DNA from: a virus
IMG/VR virus record: IMGVR_UViG_3300027996_000014
Coordinates: 24,209 to 88,208 of that record
Direction: 5' to 3' (one strand)
DNA length: 64,000 bases
Each line of letters opens with the position of its first letter. Position 1 is the stretch's first letter. Position numbers and translations under genes: made by a program. Positions 1-6,723 of the stretch are shown in pieces. The notes under the pieces are model-generated. The model did no database searches, was not told the DNA's origin, and saw only the letters and a program-made list of their open reading frames with translations.

Positions 1-121
1 TTTATTATTTAAAAATACTTAGCGAGTATTTAAGCTGAGACCACCTATAATTTAACCCCTACTAAAAATGGGCAAGGGGAAAGTAGTCCCCCGTAAAAAA
101 TAACCCTTAAAAACTTAGGAC
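1..121 (+). promoter_or_regulatory. Leader region before the first small gene, with two hairpins
   Basis: No gene is visible. There is a 7-bp hairpin at 13-31 (AAATACT / AGTATTT) and a short GGGG/CCCC hairpin at 76-91. The sequence TAACCCTTAAAAACTTA at 101-117 lies just before the start codon at 122 and resembles the leaders of the genes at 1977 and 2184 (TTAACCCTTTAAA plus ACTTAT). The left hairpin may belong to a gene outside the window. A regulatory role is inferred. Confidence 0.35.
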
Positions 122-430
122 ATGAAAAATTTAAAATTAGACAGGTTAGCAAATCTGGTACAGACTTACGGAGCTAAGTTGTACAAGCAAGGAGAATCAT
201 TGGGTACCGTTGTCGTAGGACAAGAAGGCGTTACCATTGACGGAGAAGCATTAGTAATACCTAACGGTGAAGAAGGTACAATGTATATACCATTCAGACG
301 AGGTATAGTAGGTGAAGAAGGTAAGACGTACGAACTTCACGTATTCACAGCAGAACGTGATGCCAATGGTACGTACAACGGTGAAGCATGGTCAGTAACC
401 AAAGGTCACGAGAAGGTATTTGCGTCATAA
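122..430 (+). CDS. Small protein of unknown function (102 aa)
   Basis: I do not recognise this protein. It is soluble, rich in Gly, Glu and Val, and looks like an all-beta fold, with alternating hydrophobic strands such as TVVVGQEGVTIDG and EGTMYIPFRRGIV. It has no signal peptide or membrane segment. It stands alone, with its own leader (TAACCCTT element) and a strong terminator directly downstream at 438-469, so it is probably a monocistronic, well-expressed gene. Its codon use is less A/T-biased than that of its neighbours, for example many GGT, GTA and CGT codons. Confidence 0.75.
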   Translation: MKNLKLDRLANLVQTYGAKLYKQGESLGTVVVGQEGVTIDGEALVIPNGEEGTMYIPFRRGIVGEEGKTYELHVFTAERDANGTYNGEAWSVTKGHEKVFAS

Positions 431-437
431 TAGTACA

Positions 438-469
438 CCCACAATGTCGAAAGATGTTGTGGGTTTTTT
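438..469 (+). terminator. Rho-independent terminator with GAAA tetraloop
   Basis: An 11-bp stem (CCCACAATGTC / GATGTTGTGGG, including two G-T wobbles) is capped by a GAAA tetraloop and followed by TTTTTT. It begins 8 nt after the stop codon of the gene ending at 430. Confidence 0.9.
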
Positions 470-600
470 ATAACTATGTAATATACTTACAACTTACAGT
501 TATTTGGTCCTATTCTAACACTAATTAACTGAACTCTCAGTACTCAAGTAGTACTTGCATATGAACACGCTAAGATATTCATTATTAATACCTTATAATC

Positions 601-675
601 ATGAAAAATGATGACAATGTTGTTGTTAACGGTTGTTGTACTACACTCGCATGGCTTCTAAATCCTAATGGATAA
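601..675 (+). CDS. Possible 24-aa mini-protein
   Basis: ATG at 601 follows TATAATC. The peptide begins MKNDDNVVVNG and ends WLLNPNG. It uses GC-containing codons unlike random A/T-rich background. The stop codon is followed closely by small inverted repeats (TGGCTT/AAGCCA spans the end of the ORF). It could be a real mini-protein, an upstream peptide or chance. Confidence 0.25.
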   Translation: MKNDDNVVVNGCCTTLAWLLNPNG

Positions 676-805
676 AGCCACAATATCAATTTGATATAAT
701 ATTTATAGCTCAATATTAATTACACAGGATATGTAGAGACTTCCACGTACTCGAACGGCTTATGTAACAATAATCTATAATATACAGTACAACACCTTAA
801 CTCAT

Positions 806-840
806 AAGAACTCAGTGAATAATAGTAGCTGAGTTCTTTA
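806..840 (+). terminator. Strong 10-bp hairpin, probable terminator
   Basis: AAGAACTCAG (806-815) pairs perfectly with CTGAGTTCTT (829-838) around a 13-nt loop, followed by TATTATTA. The downstream T-run is imperfect. It would end any transcript from 480-800. Confidence 0.55.
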
Positions 841-1060
841 TTATTAACATTAAACTCTCATACAATAGTAGCATTACCCTTGGTAGATTGACCTCTCATA
901 TTAGAATTAAACAGTCAATCCACACGGAAAATCCCTTTAATTATCTATTTAATCATTAAAAGATTAATAAGATAACAGGATATGCATCAAGGATTAGAAC
1001 CTTGTGAGAGCTTATTATTTAATGACAAAAACATAAGTTTTAACCATTAAATATATTAAA

Positions 1061-1183
1061 ATGATAGTAGTAAAAACAGGAAAAGAGCTTGATAAACTCT
1101 GGAACGAATTAATGCAAAAATCAAGGTGCAACCTTGTAGAGAAGATATTGATATATACTCACGAGGTATATATTATAGAGTAA
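1061..1183 (+). pseudogene. Possible 5' part of a frame-disrupted or interrupted gene
   Basis: ATG at 1061 opens a 40-codon frame starting MIVVKTGKELDKLWNELMQK, which looks like a genuine N-terminus. After about residue 22 the more protein-like reading moves to another frame (…CREDIDIYSRGIYYRVIGT…), which runs to about 1224. A third stretch in yet another frame (TEYEEVLFYLYLLK…) covers 1215-1376. This could be frameshift decay, or exons of a gene interrupted by a self-splicing element. The intact 40-aa ORF could also be a small gene by itself. Confidence 0.3.
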
Positions 1184-1189
1184 TAGGTA

Positions 1190-1830
1190 CTGCAGTACTG
1201 ATAAGTGAGACTAGCGACAGCCCTTAGCCCTTGTTACAACAAGGTGGTCTAAGACGGAATATGAAGAAGTTTTATTTTACTTGTACTTATTAAAAACATT
1301 ACCTTCTGAAGAGTTACCTCAAGCACATAGAAGATGTAAAACTGCGCAGGATGAACCTGCTGAGTTAGCTCACTCTTAGAGGTGGGCAGGTAATAATATT
1401 GGTCAAACCTATGACCATGTGACTATAACCGTATCCTGTGAAATTCAGTATAAATATAGAAAACCGACTTTAATCACAAAAGAAAGGTAAGGGAAAGTGT
1501 GACCTCTGTTAGATACAAGTTAAGATGCATATAACCTTATCCAGTGTACCCTTGAAATGCCATTTGAGAGGGAATCGTAAGCGTTAACTATAACGTGCTT
1601 TAAGCAATATAATAGTACACTGAGGAGTTGGCGGCAAGAGATAAATCGGCTCATGGTCCAGTTGCCGAGTGCCTAATAAGAGAGTCTGGAGTACCAGTAG
1701 AAATAAGCACTTATTTATCTCGTGACCATTGAAAGATGGTACTAATACATAATAAAGCTAACCTCTTGACAATGTTAGGACTTGTAAAGTCAAGTATAAA
1801 AGCATACTAACAAGGTATGGTGGTGTATAT
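1190..1830 (+). ncRNA. Candidate structured RNA region with pseudoknot or alternative pairings
   Basis: The segment contains AGACTA (1208-1213) pairing with TGGTCT (1245-1250) around a CCTTGT/ACAAGG hairpin, the topology of a group I intron P7-P8 element. It also contains CGGCAA/TTGCCG (1632-1637/1662-1667), GAGATAAAT/ATTTATCTC (1638-1646/1713-1721) and ATGGTC/GACCAT (1653-1658/1724-1729). The second pairing crosses the first. GACCAT can instead form a local hairpin with ATGGT at 1736-1740. Part of the same stretch also has coding-like frames, so this is tentative. Confidence 0.3.
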
Positions 1831-1892
1831 AACACGTAATAAACTCCTACTAAGATGAAAGCACCTTGTTTATTTATTAATAAATTACTTTA

Positions 1893-1951
1893 TATAATAA
1901 TGTGGTTTCACCCTATTGGCTTAGCTCTGTGTAAATCCCACATTTATTATA
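1893..1951 (+). promoter_or_regulatory. Long stem-loop upstream of the lipoprotein gene
   Basis: TATAATAATGTGG (1893-1905) pairs with CCACATTTATTATA (1938-1951) with one bulge, enclosing a 32-nt loop. It lies 25 nt before the ATG at 1977. It may be a 5'-UTR element or the end of the preceding RNA. Confidence 0.4.
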
Positions 1952-1976
1952 TTATTAACCCTTTAAACTTATAACA

Positions 1977-2144
1977 ATGAAAAATTTAATAACATTTATA
2001 TTGATGATTACATTAGTATCATGCGGTACTTCTAAACATAAATCATGTACTAAAACAAAAACTTATCGAGTTAAAACTAATAAACAAAAGTTTAACTCAA
2101 ATAAAAATAATAGTTCTTTTAATAAAAAAAGACATAACTTATAA
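1977..2144 (+). CDS. Small predicted lipoprotein (55 aa)
   Basis: The N-terminus MKNLITFILMITLVSCGTS is a typical lipoprotein signal peptide with the lipobox LVSC, so Cys16 would be lipidated after cleavage. The mature part is about 40 residues, very basic and rich in Lys, Asn and Thr. It is too short to assign a fold. The start follows the conserved leader TTAACCCTTTAAA (1954-1966). Such small phage lipoproteins can act in superinfection exclusion or lysis control; that is speculation here. Confidence 0.6.
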   Translation: MKNLITFILMITLVSCGTSKHKSCTKTKTYRVKTNKQKFNSNKNNSSFNKKRHNL

Positions 2145-2157
2145 TAAATTATGTCTT
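2129..2157 (-). terminator. Hairpin overlapping the lipoprotein stop codon
   Basis: AAGACATAA (2129-2137) pairs with TTATGTCTT (2149-2157). Read on the minus strand the stem is followed by a T-run (TTTTTTT), so it would terminate leftward transcripts. It also sits at the end of the plus-strand gene and may stabilise that mRNA. Confidence 0.5.
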
Positions 2158-2183
2158 AAATTAACCCTTTAAATACTTATATT

Positions 2184-2510
2184 ATGAACAGATTTAACCT
2201 CATTTGCAAGTTCTTACGTGGTAAAAACATGCTATCAATCGAAACAATTAATCATTATTTAGATAATCCACATTTAATGGATGATATTGAATTAATGCTA
2301 TATCCTACTATACAAAAGAAAATTAAAGATTTCATTAAGCTTAACATGAAGCTTAATAAACATATTGATGTTATGTCAATAGTAAATTGTATAGATTTTA
2401 GACCAGATATAGTTGTTGAAAATCTTACTTACTTAATTAATACAGGTCAAGTTAAAAAAGAAATAATTGGATTTAATAGTTCTTACAAGTTAATTAATCA
2501 CTCACTTTAG
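2184..2510 (+). CDS. Small winged-helix-like protein (108 aa)
   Basis: Residues from about 45 onward (KKIKDFIKLNMKLNKH, then SIVNCIDFRPDIVVENLTYL, then GQVKKE and FNSSYKL) follow the helix-helix-recognition helix-wing pattern of a winged helix DNA-binding domain. No closer family is recognised. The start at 2184 follows TTAACCCTTTAAATACTTAT, the same leader as the gene at 1977. An internal ATG at 2229 is an alternative. It may be an early transcription regulator; this is inferred from the fold pattern only. Confidence 0.6.
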   Translation: MNRFNLICKFLRGKNMLSIETINHYLDNPHLMDDIELMLYPTIQKKIKDFIKLNMKLNKHIDVMSIVNCIDFRPDIVVENLTYLINTGQVKKEIIGFNSSYKLINHSL

Positions 2511-2538
2511 AGTAATTTATAGCTTTAACTTAATTATA

Positions 2539-2571
2539 ATCATTTGTAATATCATATTATTACAAATGATT
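2539..2571. terminator. Perfect 14-bp hairpin between small genes
   Basis: AATCATTTGTAATA (2539-2552) pairs with TATTACAAATGATT (2558-2571) around a 5-nt loop. It is followed by TATTATTA rather than a clean T-run. It could be a terminator or an mRNA end-stabilising hairpin in either direction. Confidence 0.6.
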
Positions 2572-2593
2572 ATATTATTAAAACAATAGAAAT

Positions 2594-2782
2594 ATGAATT
2601 GGAAACATTTAATATTCAGTATTATTATGGTAATAATATGGATAATAATCTTTTTATGGATGATATTTAAATTTGCTGATAATAATAAGAAAAAAAGATA
2701 TCAGTTTTTAAGAGAATCATTCTCACCAATGTCTAATAATATTGAAATTCAAAAAGCTTACGATATAATAAGAAATAAATAG
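2594..2782 (+). CDS. Small single-span membrane protein (62 aa)
   Basis: Residues 5-26 form a strongly hydrophobic helix (IFSIIMVIIWIIIFLWMIFKF), followed by a basic cytoplasmic-like tail (NNKKKRYQF). No family is recognised. It is preceded by AAACAATAGAAATATGA at 2581-2597, a one-base variant of the junction cassette repeated at 5.9-7.1 kb. It probably forms one transcript with the next ORF at 2787. Confidence 0.55.
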   Translation: MNWKHLIFSIIMVIIWIIIFLWMIFKFADNNKKKRYQFLRESFSPMSNNIEIQKAYDIIRNK

Positions 2783-2786
2783 TACT

Positions 2787-2939
2787 ATGAAAGAAATAAT
2801 GGACGAAATTAGAAATAAATTTAATAAAGAAATACAAGAGTATCATTCTTTAGAAAATGCTGCAATAATAATAATTTATGATCGTATTGCATCAGAAGTA
2901 TACTTAGAAAAACTATCACAAATGATGGATAGGAATTAA
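2787..2939 (+). CDS. Short acidic helical protein (50 aa)
   Basis: The ATG at 2787 lies 4 nt after the upstream stop. The peptide (MKEIMDEIRNKFNKEIQEYH…) looks fully alpha-helical, amphipathic and charged. No function is recognised. Its tight spacing to the membrane gene upstream suggests translation from the same mRNA. Confidence 0.45.
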   Translation: MKEIMDEIRNKFNKEIQEYHSLENAAIIIIYDRIASEVYLEKLSQMMDRN

Positions 2940-2963
2940 TCACATTTAAAAACCATTTACATT

Positions 2964-3413
2964 ATGAAAAATATTTTATTAATAATTACCTTATTTGTAA
3001 GCCTAGTAGGGTTTACACAAAACACTAATAACTTTAGTAATACAGATTTTGTTATAAATGGTCAAATTGAAAATGCAACTAACTGTAACTATATCATATA
3101 TGACATAGATAAAAATGGACTATGGAGATTTCTTGAAAAAGTATCTATTAGTTCAAAATTTAAAATTACTGTTAAAGCTTATAAAAGTTATTTTATAATT
3201 TTTAAGACTAAAAATAAAGCAAAACATTTGTATTTAAATTTAGCAAGTGCTTCAACTGAAAATTCAATTATAGACTTTGAATATGATTCTCATATTGTAA
3301 TGTATTATGATGTGAAATATAGTAAATATTCATTTTACTTAGTTGATGATAATAATCCTACAATACTTAGAAATAAAATGTATGAACAGGATAATTTATA
3401 TAAAAATAATTAA
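2964..3413 (+). CDS. Secreted protein of unknown function (149 aa)
   Basis: The N-terminus (MKNILLIITLFVSLVGFTQ) is a signal peptide with a cleavage-like FTQ site common in Bacteroidota exported proteins. The mature part looks beta-rich, with many Tyr, Phe and Asn residues (FVINGQIENATNCNYIIYDI…), and may adopt a small periplasmic beta-sandwich. No homologue is recognised. Together with the genes at 1977 and 3664 it is one of three exported small proteins in this arm, which suggests a set acting on the host envelope (inference). Confidence 0.6.
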   Translation: MKNILLIITLFVSLVGFTQNTNNFSNTDFVINGQIENATNCNYIIYDIDKNGLWRFLEKVSISSKFKITVKAYKSYFIIFKTKNKAKHLYLNLASASTENSIIDFEYDSHIVMYYDVKYSKYSFYLVDDNNPTILRNKMYEQDNLYKNN

Positions 3414-3663
3414 AAAAATGGTGCTTGGCAGAGTACTATACCCAAAAAGAATAGTTTTAGACTTGGGGAAGTCACATAAACTAAGTTAAAATCTTTTACC
3501 GTTGTATATTGTTAAATTATATATAATAGGTTTTTCGTTAGCTTATCGTGTTGTATAGTAATAGCGGCAGTTAGAACTATGCAATATAAAAATGTTATGG
3601 GGGGAGTATGAGAATTTACTTAGAAACCCCCACAACTTTATCAATCTTTTAATCACACATATT
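3414..3663 (+). other. 250-nt intergenic stretch with hairpins
   Basis: No gene is visible. It contains GACTT-GGGG-AAGTC near 3470, a 9-bp stem TTGTATAGT/ACTATGCAA (3551-3559/3576-3584) and a long hairpin TGGGGG…CCCCCA (3598-3632) with an inner AGTA/TACT pairing. The last ends 31 nt before the ATG at 3664 and may control that gene. It could be a small RNA or a 5' leader. Confidence 0.4.
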
Positions 3664-4017
3664 ATGAAAATATTATACACATGCCTTATCATGTTATTGA
3701 CAACAACTATGGTAAAAGCTCAGATAGCAGACTTTGAACTGCAAGAATTAAAAATAGATATGAAACAACGTGTATTCAAATGTGAACTTACATTAATCGT
3801 TGATGATATTTATTACCCTATTACTCCACCAAATTTTAGTGGAGATATTATTACTTTTTTGTTAGCAGAAAATCAAGACTATCATATAATAGTAAATAAT
3901 GAAATCTATATAAACATCTCTCAATTATCGAGAGAAGTAATAGATGAACGAGACTTAGATATATCATCTGATGTTTTGTATAAATTTGAAAAAGGAATAT
4001 TAGTGTTTAACTATTAA
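3664..4017 (+). CDS. Secreted protein of unknown function (117 aa)
   Basis: I place the start at 3664 rather than the upstream ATG at 3592. From 3664 the protein begins with a signal peptide (MKILYTCLIMLLTTTMVKAQ) with an AxA-like KAQ cleavage site. The upstream extension would cover a GGGGG/CCCCC hairpin. The mature 97 residues look beta-rich and acidic (ELQELKIDMKQRVFKCELTLIVDD…). No family is recognised. A terminator follows at 4091. Confidence 0.55.
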   Translation: MKILYTCLIMLLTTTMVKAQIADFELQELKIDMKQRVFKCELTLIVDDIYYPITPPNFSGDIITFLLAENQDYHIIVNNEIYINISQLSREVIDERDLDISSDVLYKFEKGILVFNY

Positions 4018-4090
4018 ATACTTAACATTCATGAAATTTCCACAATAAAACATTATAGAGGGGGAGCCCTCCTTATGTTTAAAGGGAGAG

Positions 4091-4118
4091 AGGCTGGTAG
4101 AAGTACCAGCCTTTCGTT
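4091..4118 (+). terminator. Rho-independent terminator
   Basis: A perfect 9-bp stem AGGCTGGTA (4091-4099) / TACCAGCCT (4104-4112) has the loop GAAG and is followed by TTCGTTTATTT. It ends the unit of the exported protein gene. Confidence 0.8.
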
Positions 4119-4285
4119 TATTTAAAATAATACAATTACTATAAAACCTTGGTAATTGTACAAACTTATAATCTATCTATAGATTCGTCAGAATTAAATT
4201 CAGTACGCAATTGTTATACATATTAAAGTTTAAATAAAAAAAAGGTAAAATTTAAATCATATAAAAATCTAAAAATTAAATTATT

Positions 4286-4834
4286 ATGAAAAAAGTAGAT
4301 GAATTACAAGCAGGAGAATTACTATTGGTAAGTGCTAAAAGAGTAAGCGGAGATAAAGTTTCGTTATGTTTTGCACAACAAGTAGTTAATCCTAATTCTC
4401 GTCCTCAAGCGATTACGAGTTTATTAAATAAATCAGATGATCGATTTACACAAACTGCAAATGCCCGTTATGCGTGGATTACTGGTGCAGAGGCTGATAT
4501 TTTAGCACAGTTTGAAATAGATTGTTCTGACATCCCTGAAAAAGGAGATGAAAAAGAAGTTGGTATGCTTAACCCAAAAGTTAATGGAGAATACTGTAAT
4601 ATTCAAATTACAGAAACAACTGATGGAAATAAATATGAAGTTGAAAACAGTGAGAAAACTGCAAAACGTGCAGGTAAAGATGGAGATTTCATCTATTCTG
4701 CTGATGGTAAACATATTTTTACTAGAGCTACTGTAGTATTAGGAAAAGCACAACATGTATTTATGAAAGATACACAACGTGGTCAATTAGCATCTTCAGA
4801 TGTTGATTCAGCAATTGATGATGCAATTGCATAA
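4286..4834 (+). CDS. Soluble protein of unknown function (182 aa)
   Basis: This gene is monocistronic, with a terminator at 4857 and a roughly 165-nt A/T-rich upstream region. The N-terminal half (DELQAGELLLVSAKRVSGDKVSLCFAQQVV…) suggests a small beta-barrel. The middle (TGAEADILAQFEIDCSDIP) and an acidic C-terminus (SSDVDSAIDDAIA) follow. The acidic tail and isolated strong expression signals would fit an abundant nucleic-acid-associated protein, but this is a guess. No homologue is recognised. Confidence 0.7.
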   Translation: MKKVDELQAGELLLVSAKRVSGDKVSLCFAQQVVNPNSRPQAITSLLNKSDDRFTQTANARYAWITGAEADILAQFEIDCSDIPEKGDEKEVGMLNPKVNGEYCNIQITETTDGNKYEVENSEKTAKRAGKDGDFIYSADGKHIFTRATVVLGKAQHVFMKDTQRGQLASSDVDSAIDDAIA

Positions 4835-4856
4835 TTTATAAGCTGAGAATATTAAG

Positions 4857-4889
4857 AAAAAGGGGGAAGTTTTACTTTCTCCTTTTTTT
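4857..4889 (+). terminator. Rho-independent terminator
   Basis: AAAAAGGGGGAAGT (4857-4870) pairs with ACTTTCTCCTTTTT (4874-4887, two G-T pairs) across a 3-nt loop, and a T-run follows. It lies 23 nt after the stop codon at 4834. Confidence 0.85.
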
Positions 4890-4963
4890 ATACTTTAAAA
4901 CAAATTAAAATATAAGTTATTTAAAAATAATAATAATTTATAATTATATTTATAAAACAAGAT

Positions 4964-5077
4964 ATGAAAAAATTAAATTTAGTAGTAATAGGTACACGAT
5001 TTGGGTGTCTAGGAATAATATTAGTTGCTATCATTTGGACAGCTTTATTGGTAAAACTATTTATATCATTAATATAA
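4964..5077 (+). CDS. Tiny membrane protein (37 aa)
   Basis: The ATG at 4964 follows an A-rich leader. The peptide is mostly one hydrophobic span (VVIGTRFGCLGIILVAIIWTA). It is too short for a family assignment and is the first member of the small-gene train that runs to 8488. Confidence 0.45.
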   Translation: MKKLNLVVIGTRFGCLGIILVAIIWTALLVKLFISLI

Positions 5078-5096
5078 ACAATCAAAAGCTAAACAA

Positions 5097-5279
5097 ATGA
5101 AAGCAAATAGAAAATTTAATGAAGAACATTGGAGGTTAAAGAGACATTTACGTTCTATACAAGCAGAACTGCTTAATTGCTACGCTATTAATCATAAGTT
5201 CAGCTATGGTAGAAATCCTCACTATTTCCGTGAACAAATAAAAATAACTACACAAAAACTTAAGCCTTATGGAAAATAG
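5097..5279 (+). CDS. Small basic protein (60 aa)
   Basis: A basic, helical protein (MKANRKFNEEHWRLKRHLRSIQAELLN…) with an aromatic middle (KFSYGRNPHYFREQ). It may bind nucleic acid. Its last codons overlap the start of the next gene by 11 nt (ATG at 5269 lies inside LKPYGK-stop), implying translational coupling. Confidence 0.55.
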   Translation: MKANRKFNEEHWRLKRHLRSIQAELLNCYAINHKFSYGRNPHYFREQIKITTQKLKPYGK

Positions 5280-5949
5280 AAAAAGACATCAGGTACACAT
5301 GTTACCTACAGAAGATAAGAGTCAGATAGGCTTATGTAAGTACAATGAAAGGAAAGGTATATTTTATGGTGAGACACCAACAATTGAAGACAGTTTAATT
5401 GACCAACACCTCTACTTCACAAATGATGAAGAGATTAAGGAAGGTGATTGGGTGTTATGGTTTTGGGATGGTGGTCAAATAGGAGTTACTGAGCCTCAAC
5501 AGTACTTAGGAGGGGAACAGGTGTTGAATAATGGACATAGAAAAATCACAGCATCAACAGACCCTTATCTGATTAATCAGATTAAACCTTATGACACAAG
5601 TAAACCTTATGGGATTGAGTTTCCTCAACCATCTCAAGCATTCATCAAAGCTTATTGTGAACAAGGTGGAATAGATGAGGTTGATGTTGAGTATGTTAAA
5701 TTTACCAACAGCATTCCTGAGTGTGACTATGACCCAACACTAGGAATGTGTTCAGTATGTAGTGATGTAGCTGATTGTATTCACGACACATATACATACA
5801 AACTCAAACTAAACCCAGACAACACTGTAATCACTCACTTGATTGAGGAGAAGATGTATAGCATAGATGATATTGAGTCTTATTGTGAGAAGTATCCAAA
5901 TGATACTGAGTTAGGTAGAGAGATTAGAAAGCTTAAATATAAACAATAG
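5269..5949 (+). CDS. Hypothetical protein of a family common in Bacteroidota phages (226 aa)
   Basis: It has the composition of a recurring Bacteroidota phage/prophage hypothetical family: an N-terminal HMLPTEDKSQIGLCKY block, EEIKEGDWVLWFWDGGQIG (about residues 55-75), the central QPSQAFIKAYCEQGGIDEVDVEYV (about 124-147) and a C-terminal short helix. A CxxC-like cluster (CDYDPTLGMCSVCSDVADC) may bind metal. The last 22 residues (YCEKYPNDTELGREIRKLKYKQ) recur almost unchanged at the end of the protein at 8156-8488. The biochemical role is unknown. Confidence 0.7.
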   Translation: MENRKRHQVHMLPTEDKSQIGLCKYNERKGIFYGETPTIEDSLIDQHLYFTNDEEIKEGDWVLWFWDGGQIGVTEPQQYLGGEQVLNNGHRKITASTDPYLINQIKPYDTSKPYGIEFPQPSQAFIKAYCEQGGIDEVDVEYVKFTNSIPECDYDPTLGMCSVCSDVADCIHDTYTYKLKLNPDNTVITHLIEEKMYSIDDIESYCEKYPNDTELGREIRKLKYKQ

Positions 5950-5953
5950 AGAT

Positions 5954-6115
5954 ATGATATTAGATATAATAAGTGTGACAATGTACAAAGACCATAGAGA
6001 ATACGCCCTAAAGAATTACCTAGAGGTTATTGATTGGTATAGAATGCCATTCTATAAGCGTTGGTTCATTAAGAAACCTATATGTGAATATGTCAAGTTA
6101 ACCCCTAAACAATAG
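5954..6115 (+). CDS. Small basic/aromatic protein (53 aa)
   Basis: The start at 5954 is set by the junction cassette AAACAATAGAGATATGA (5941-5957). The protein (MILDIISVTMYKDHREYALK…) is rich in Tyr, Trp and Lys, and it ends PKQ, where the next copy of the cassette supplies the last codons and TAG stop. No function is recognised. Confidence 0.5.
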   Translation: MILDIISVTMYKDHREYALKNYLEVIDWYRMPFYKRWFIKKPICEYVKLTPKQ

Positions 6116-6119
6116 AGAT

Positions 6120-6311
6120 ATGAAAGCACAATATTTTAAAAGAGCTGAAGATGTATTACATCTATTTAATCCAATAACAAGGTTTTTGATTAAGCATAAT
6201 ATAGTTTCTGCTGAAACAACTGTAATTAAATGTAAAGAATGTAAACGAATACCTACCGAAGTTTTTGGTAGTTATTGTTGGGATTGTTTACCTAGACCAA
6301 TTAAACAATAG
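6120..6311 (+). CDS. Small zinc-ribbon protein (63 aa)
   Basis: Two CxxC pairs (CKEC about residues 39-42 and CWDC about 55-58) form a treble-clef or zinc-ribbon knuckle after a helical N-terminus. It starts from junction cassette copy 6107-6123 and ends IKQ in copy 6303-6319. It is likely a nucleic-acid or protein adaptor; the partner is unknown. Confidence 0.6.
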   Translation: MKAQYFKRAEDVLHLFNPITRFLIKHNIVSAETTVIKCKECKRIPTEVFGSYCWDCLPRPIKQ

Positions 6312-6315
6312 AGAT

Positions 6316-6444
6316 ATGAAAAAGAAAATAAAAGAATGGTTAGAGAATGACCATTATCAAGTATTTAACTCCTTAATGTCTGTAATATTGGGAAGTATAA
6401 TAGCTTTTGTTATTCTTTATTTATGGGGTACTAAGGGGTATTAA
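6316..6444 (+). CDS. Tiny membrane protein (42 aa)
   Basis: The ATG is supplied by junction copy 6303-6319. A charged N-terminus (KKKIKEWLENDH) precedes one transmembrane span (SLMSVILGSIIAFVILYLW). No family is recognised. Confidence 0.5.
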   Translation: MKKKIKEWLENDHYQVFNSLMSVILGSIIAFVILYLWGTKGY

Positions 6445-6455
6445 ACAATAGAGAT

Positions 6456-6548
6456 ATGACTGAATTATTCTACTGGATTTGTAGTATAGGATTTATGACA
6501 ACAGTTATAGTTATAGTATTTAACGATAACATATTTAAAGATGATTAA
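6456..6548 (+). CDS. Tiny membrane protein (30 aa)
   Basis: The ATG is supplied by junction copy 6443-6459. It is almost entirely one hydrophobic span (FYWICSIGFMTTVIVIVF) with an acidic tail (NDNIFKDD). It overlaps the next start (ATG at 6541) by 8 nt. Confidence 0.45.
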   Translation: MTELFYWICSIGFMTTVIVIVFNDNIFKDD

Positions 6549-6723
6549 TAGTACTAAAGAATGGGATTTTATGGATGATAAAGAAAAAAAGAGGAGTATG
6601 TTTGACGATATAGAAGAAGGTAAAAACCGATTCACATTAGATGACCCTATGGGTAAACTAGTTAAAGAAGCTTTTGATATTATAAAAGTTGTTAAGAAAT
6701 TAAACAAAAATAAAGATGAGTAA
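6541..6723 (+). CDS. Small charged protein (60 aa)
   Basis: A highly charged, probably helical protein (DDKEKKRSMFDDIEEGKNRF…) with no recognised family. A later ATG (MDDKEKK) is an alternative start. It ends KLNKNKDE, a variant of the LNQNKDE tail that the second junction cassette imposes on several neighbours. It overlaps the next ATG at 6716. Confidence 0.5.
   Translation: MINSTKEWDFMDDKEKKRSMFDDIEEGKNRFTLDDPMGKLVKEAFDIIKVVKKLNKNKDE

Larger units (their letters stand above)
470..1976. other. Gene-poor 1.5-kb block with hairpins, mini-ORFs and broken open frames
   Basis: No ORF of normal length is present. The block reads as less A/T-rich than the flanks and contains many short inverted repeats: 988-1004, 1121-1135, 1208-1250, 1632-1667, 1893-1951. 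Short peptides with sensible codon use start at 601, 983 and 1061. An open frame without ATG runs 1215-1376 and continues past a single TAG to 1487. These could be small peptides, decayed genes, exons of an interrupted gene, or structured RNA. I could not fold a tRNA from it. Confidence 0.5.

Noticed and set aside
983-1010. Possible tRNA T-arm on the minus strand (CAAGG-TTCTAAT-CCTTG)
   Set aside because: The loop resembles a T-loop, but no acceptor stem, D-arm or anticodon arm can be drawn in the neighbouring 80 nt.
983-1051. Mini-ORF of 22 codons starting MHQGLEPCES
   Set aside because: Codon use is plausible, but it has no clear start signal, is too short to judge and overlaps the hairpin at 988-1004; left inside the gene-poor block.
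1215-1487. Evidence for TAG recoded as an amino acid throughout the genome
   Set aside because: Long genes including the 14.6-kb ORF lack internal TAG, and several small genes end cleanly with TAG just before the next start, so the standard code is used at least for these genes.
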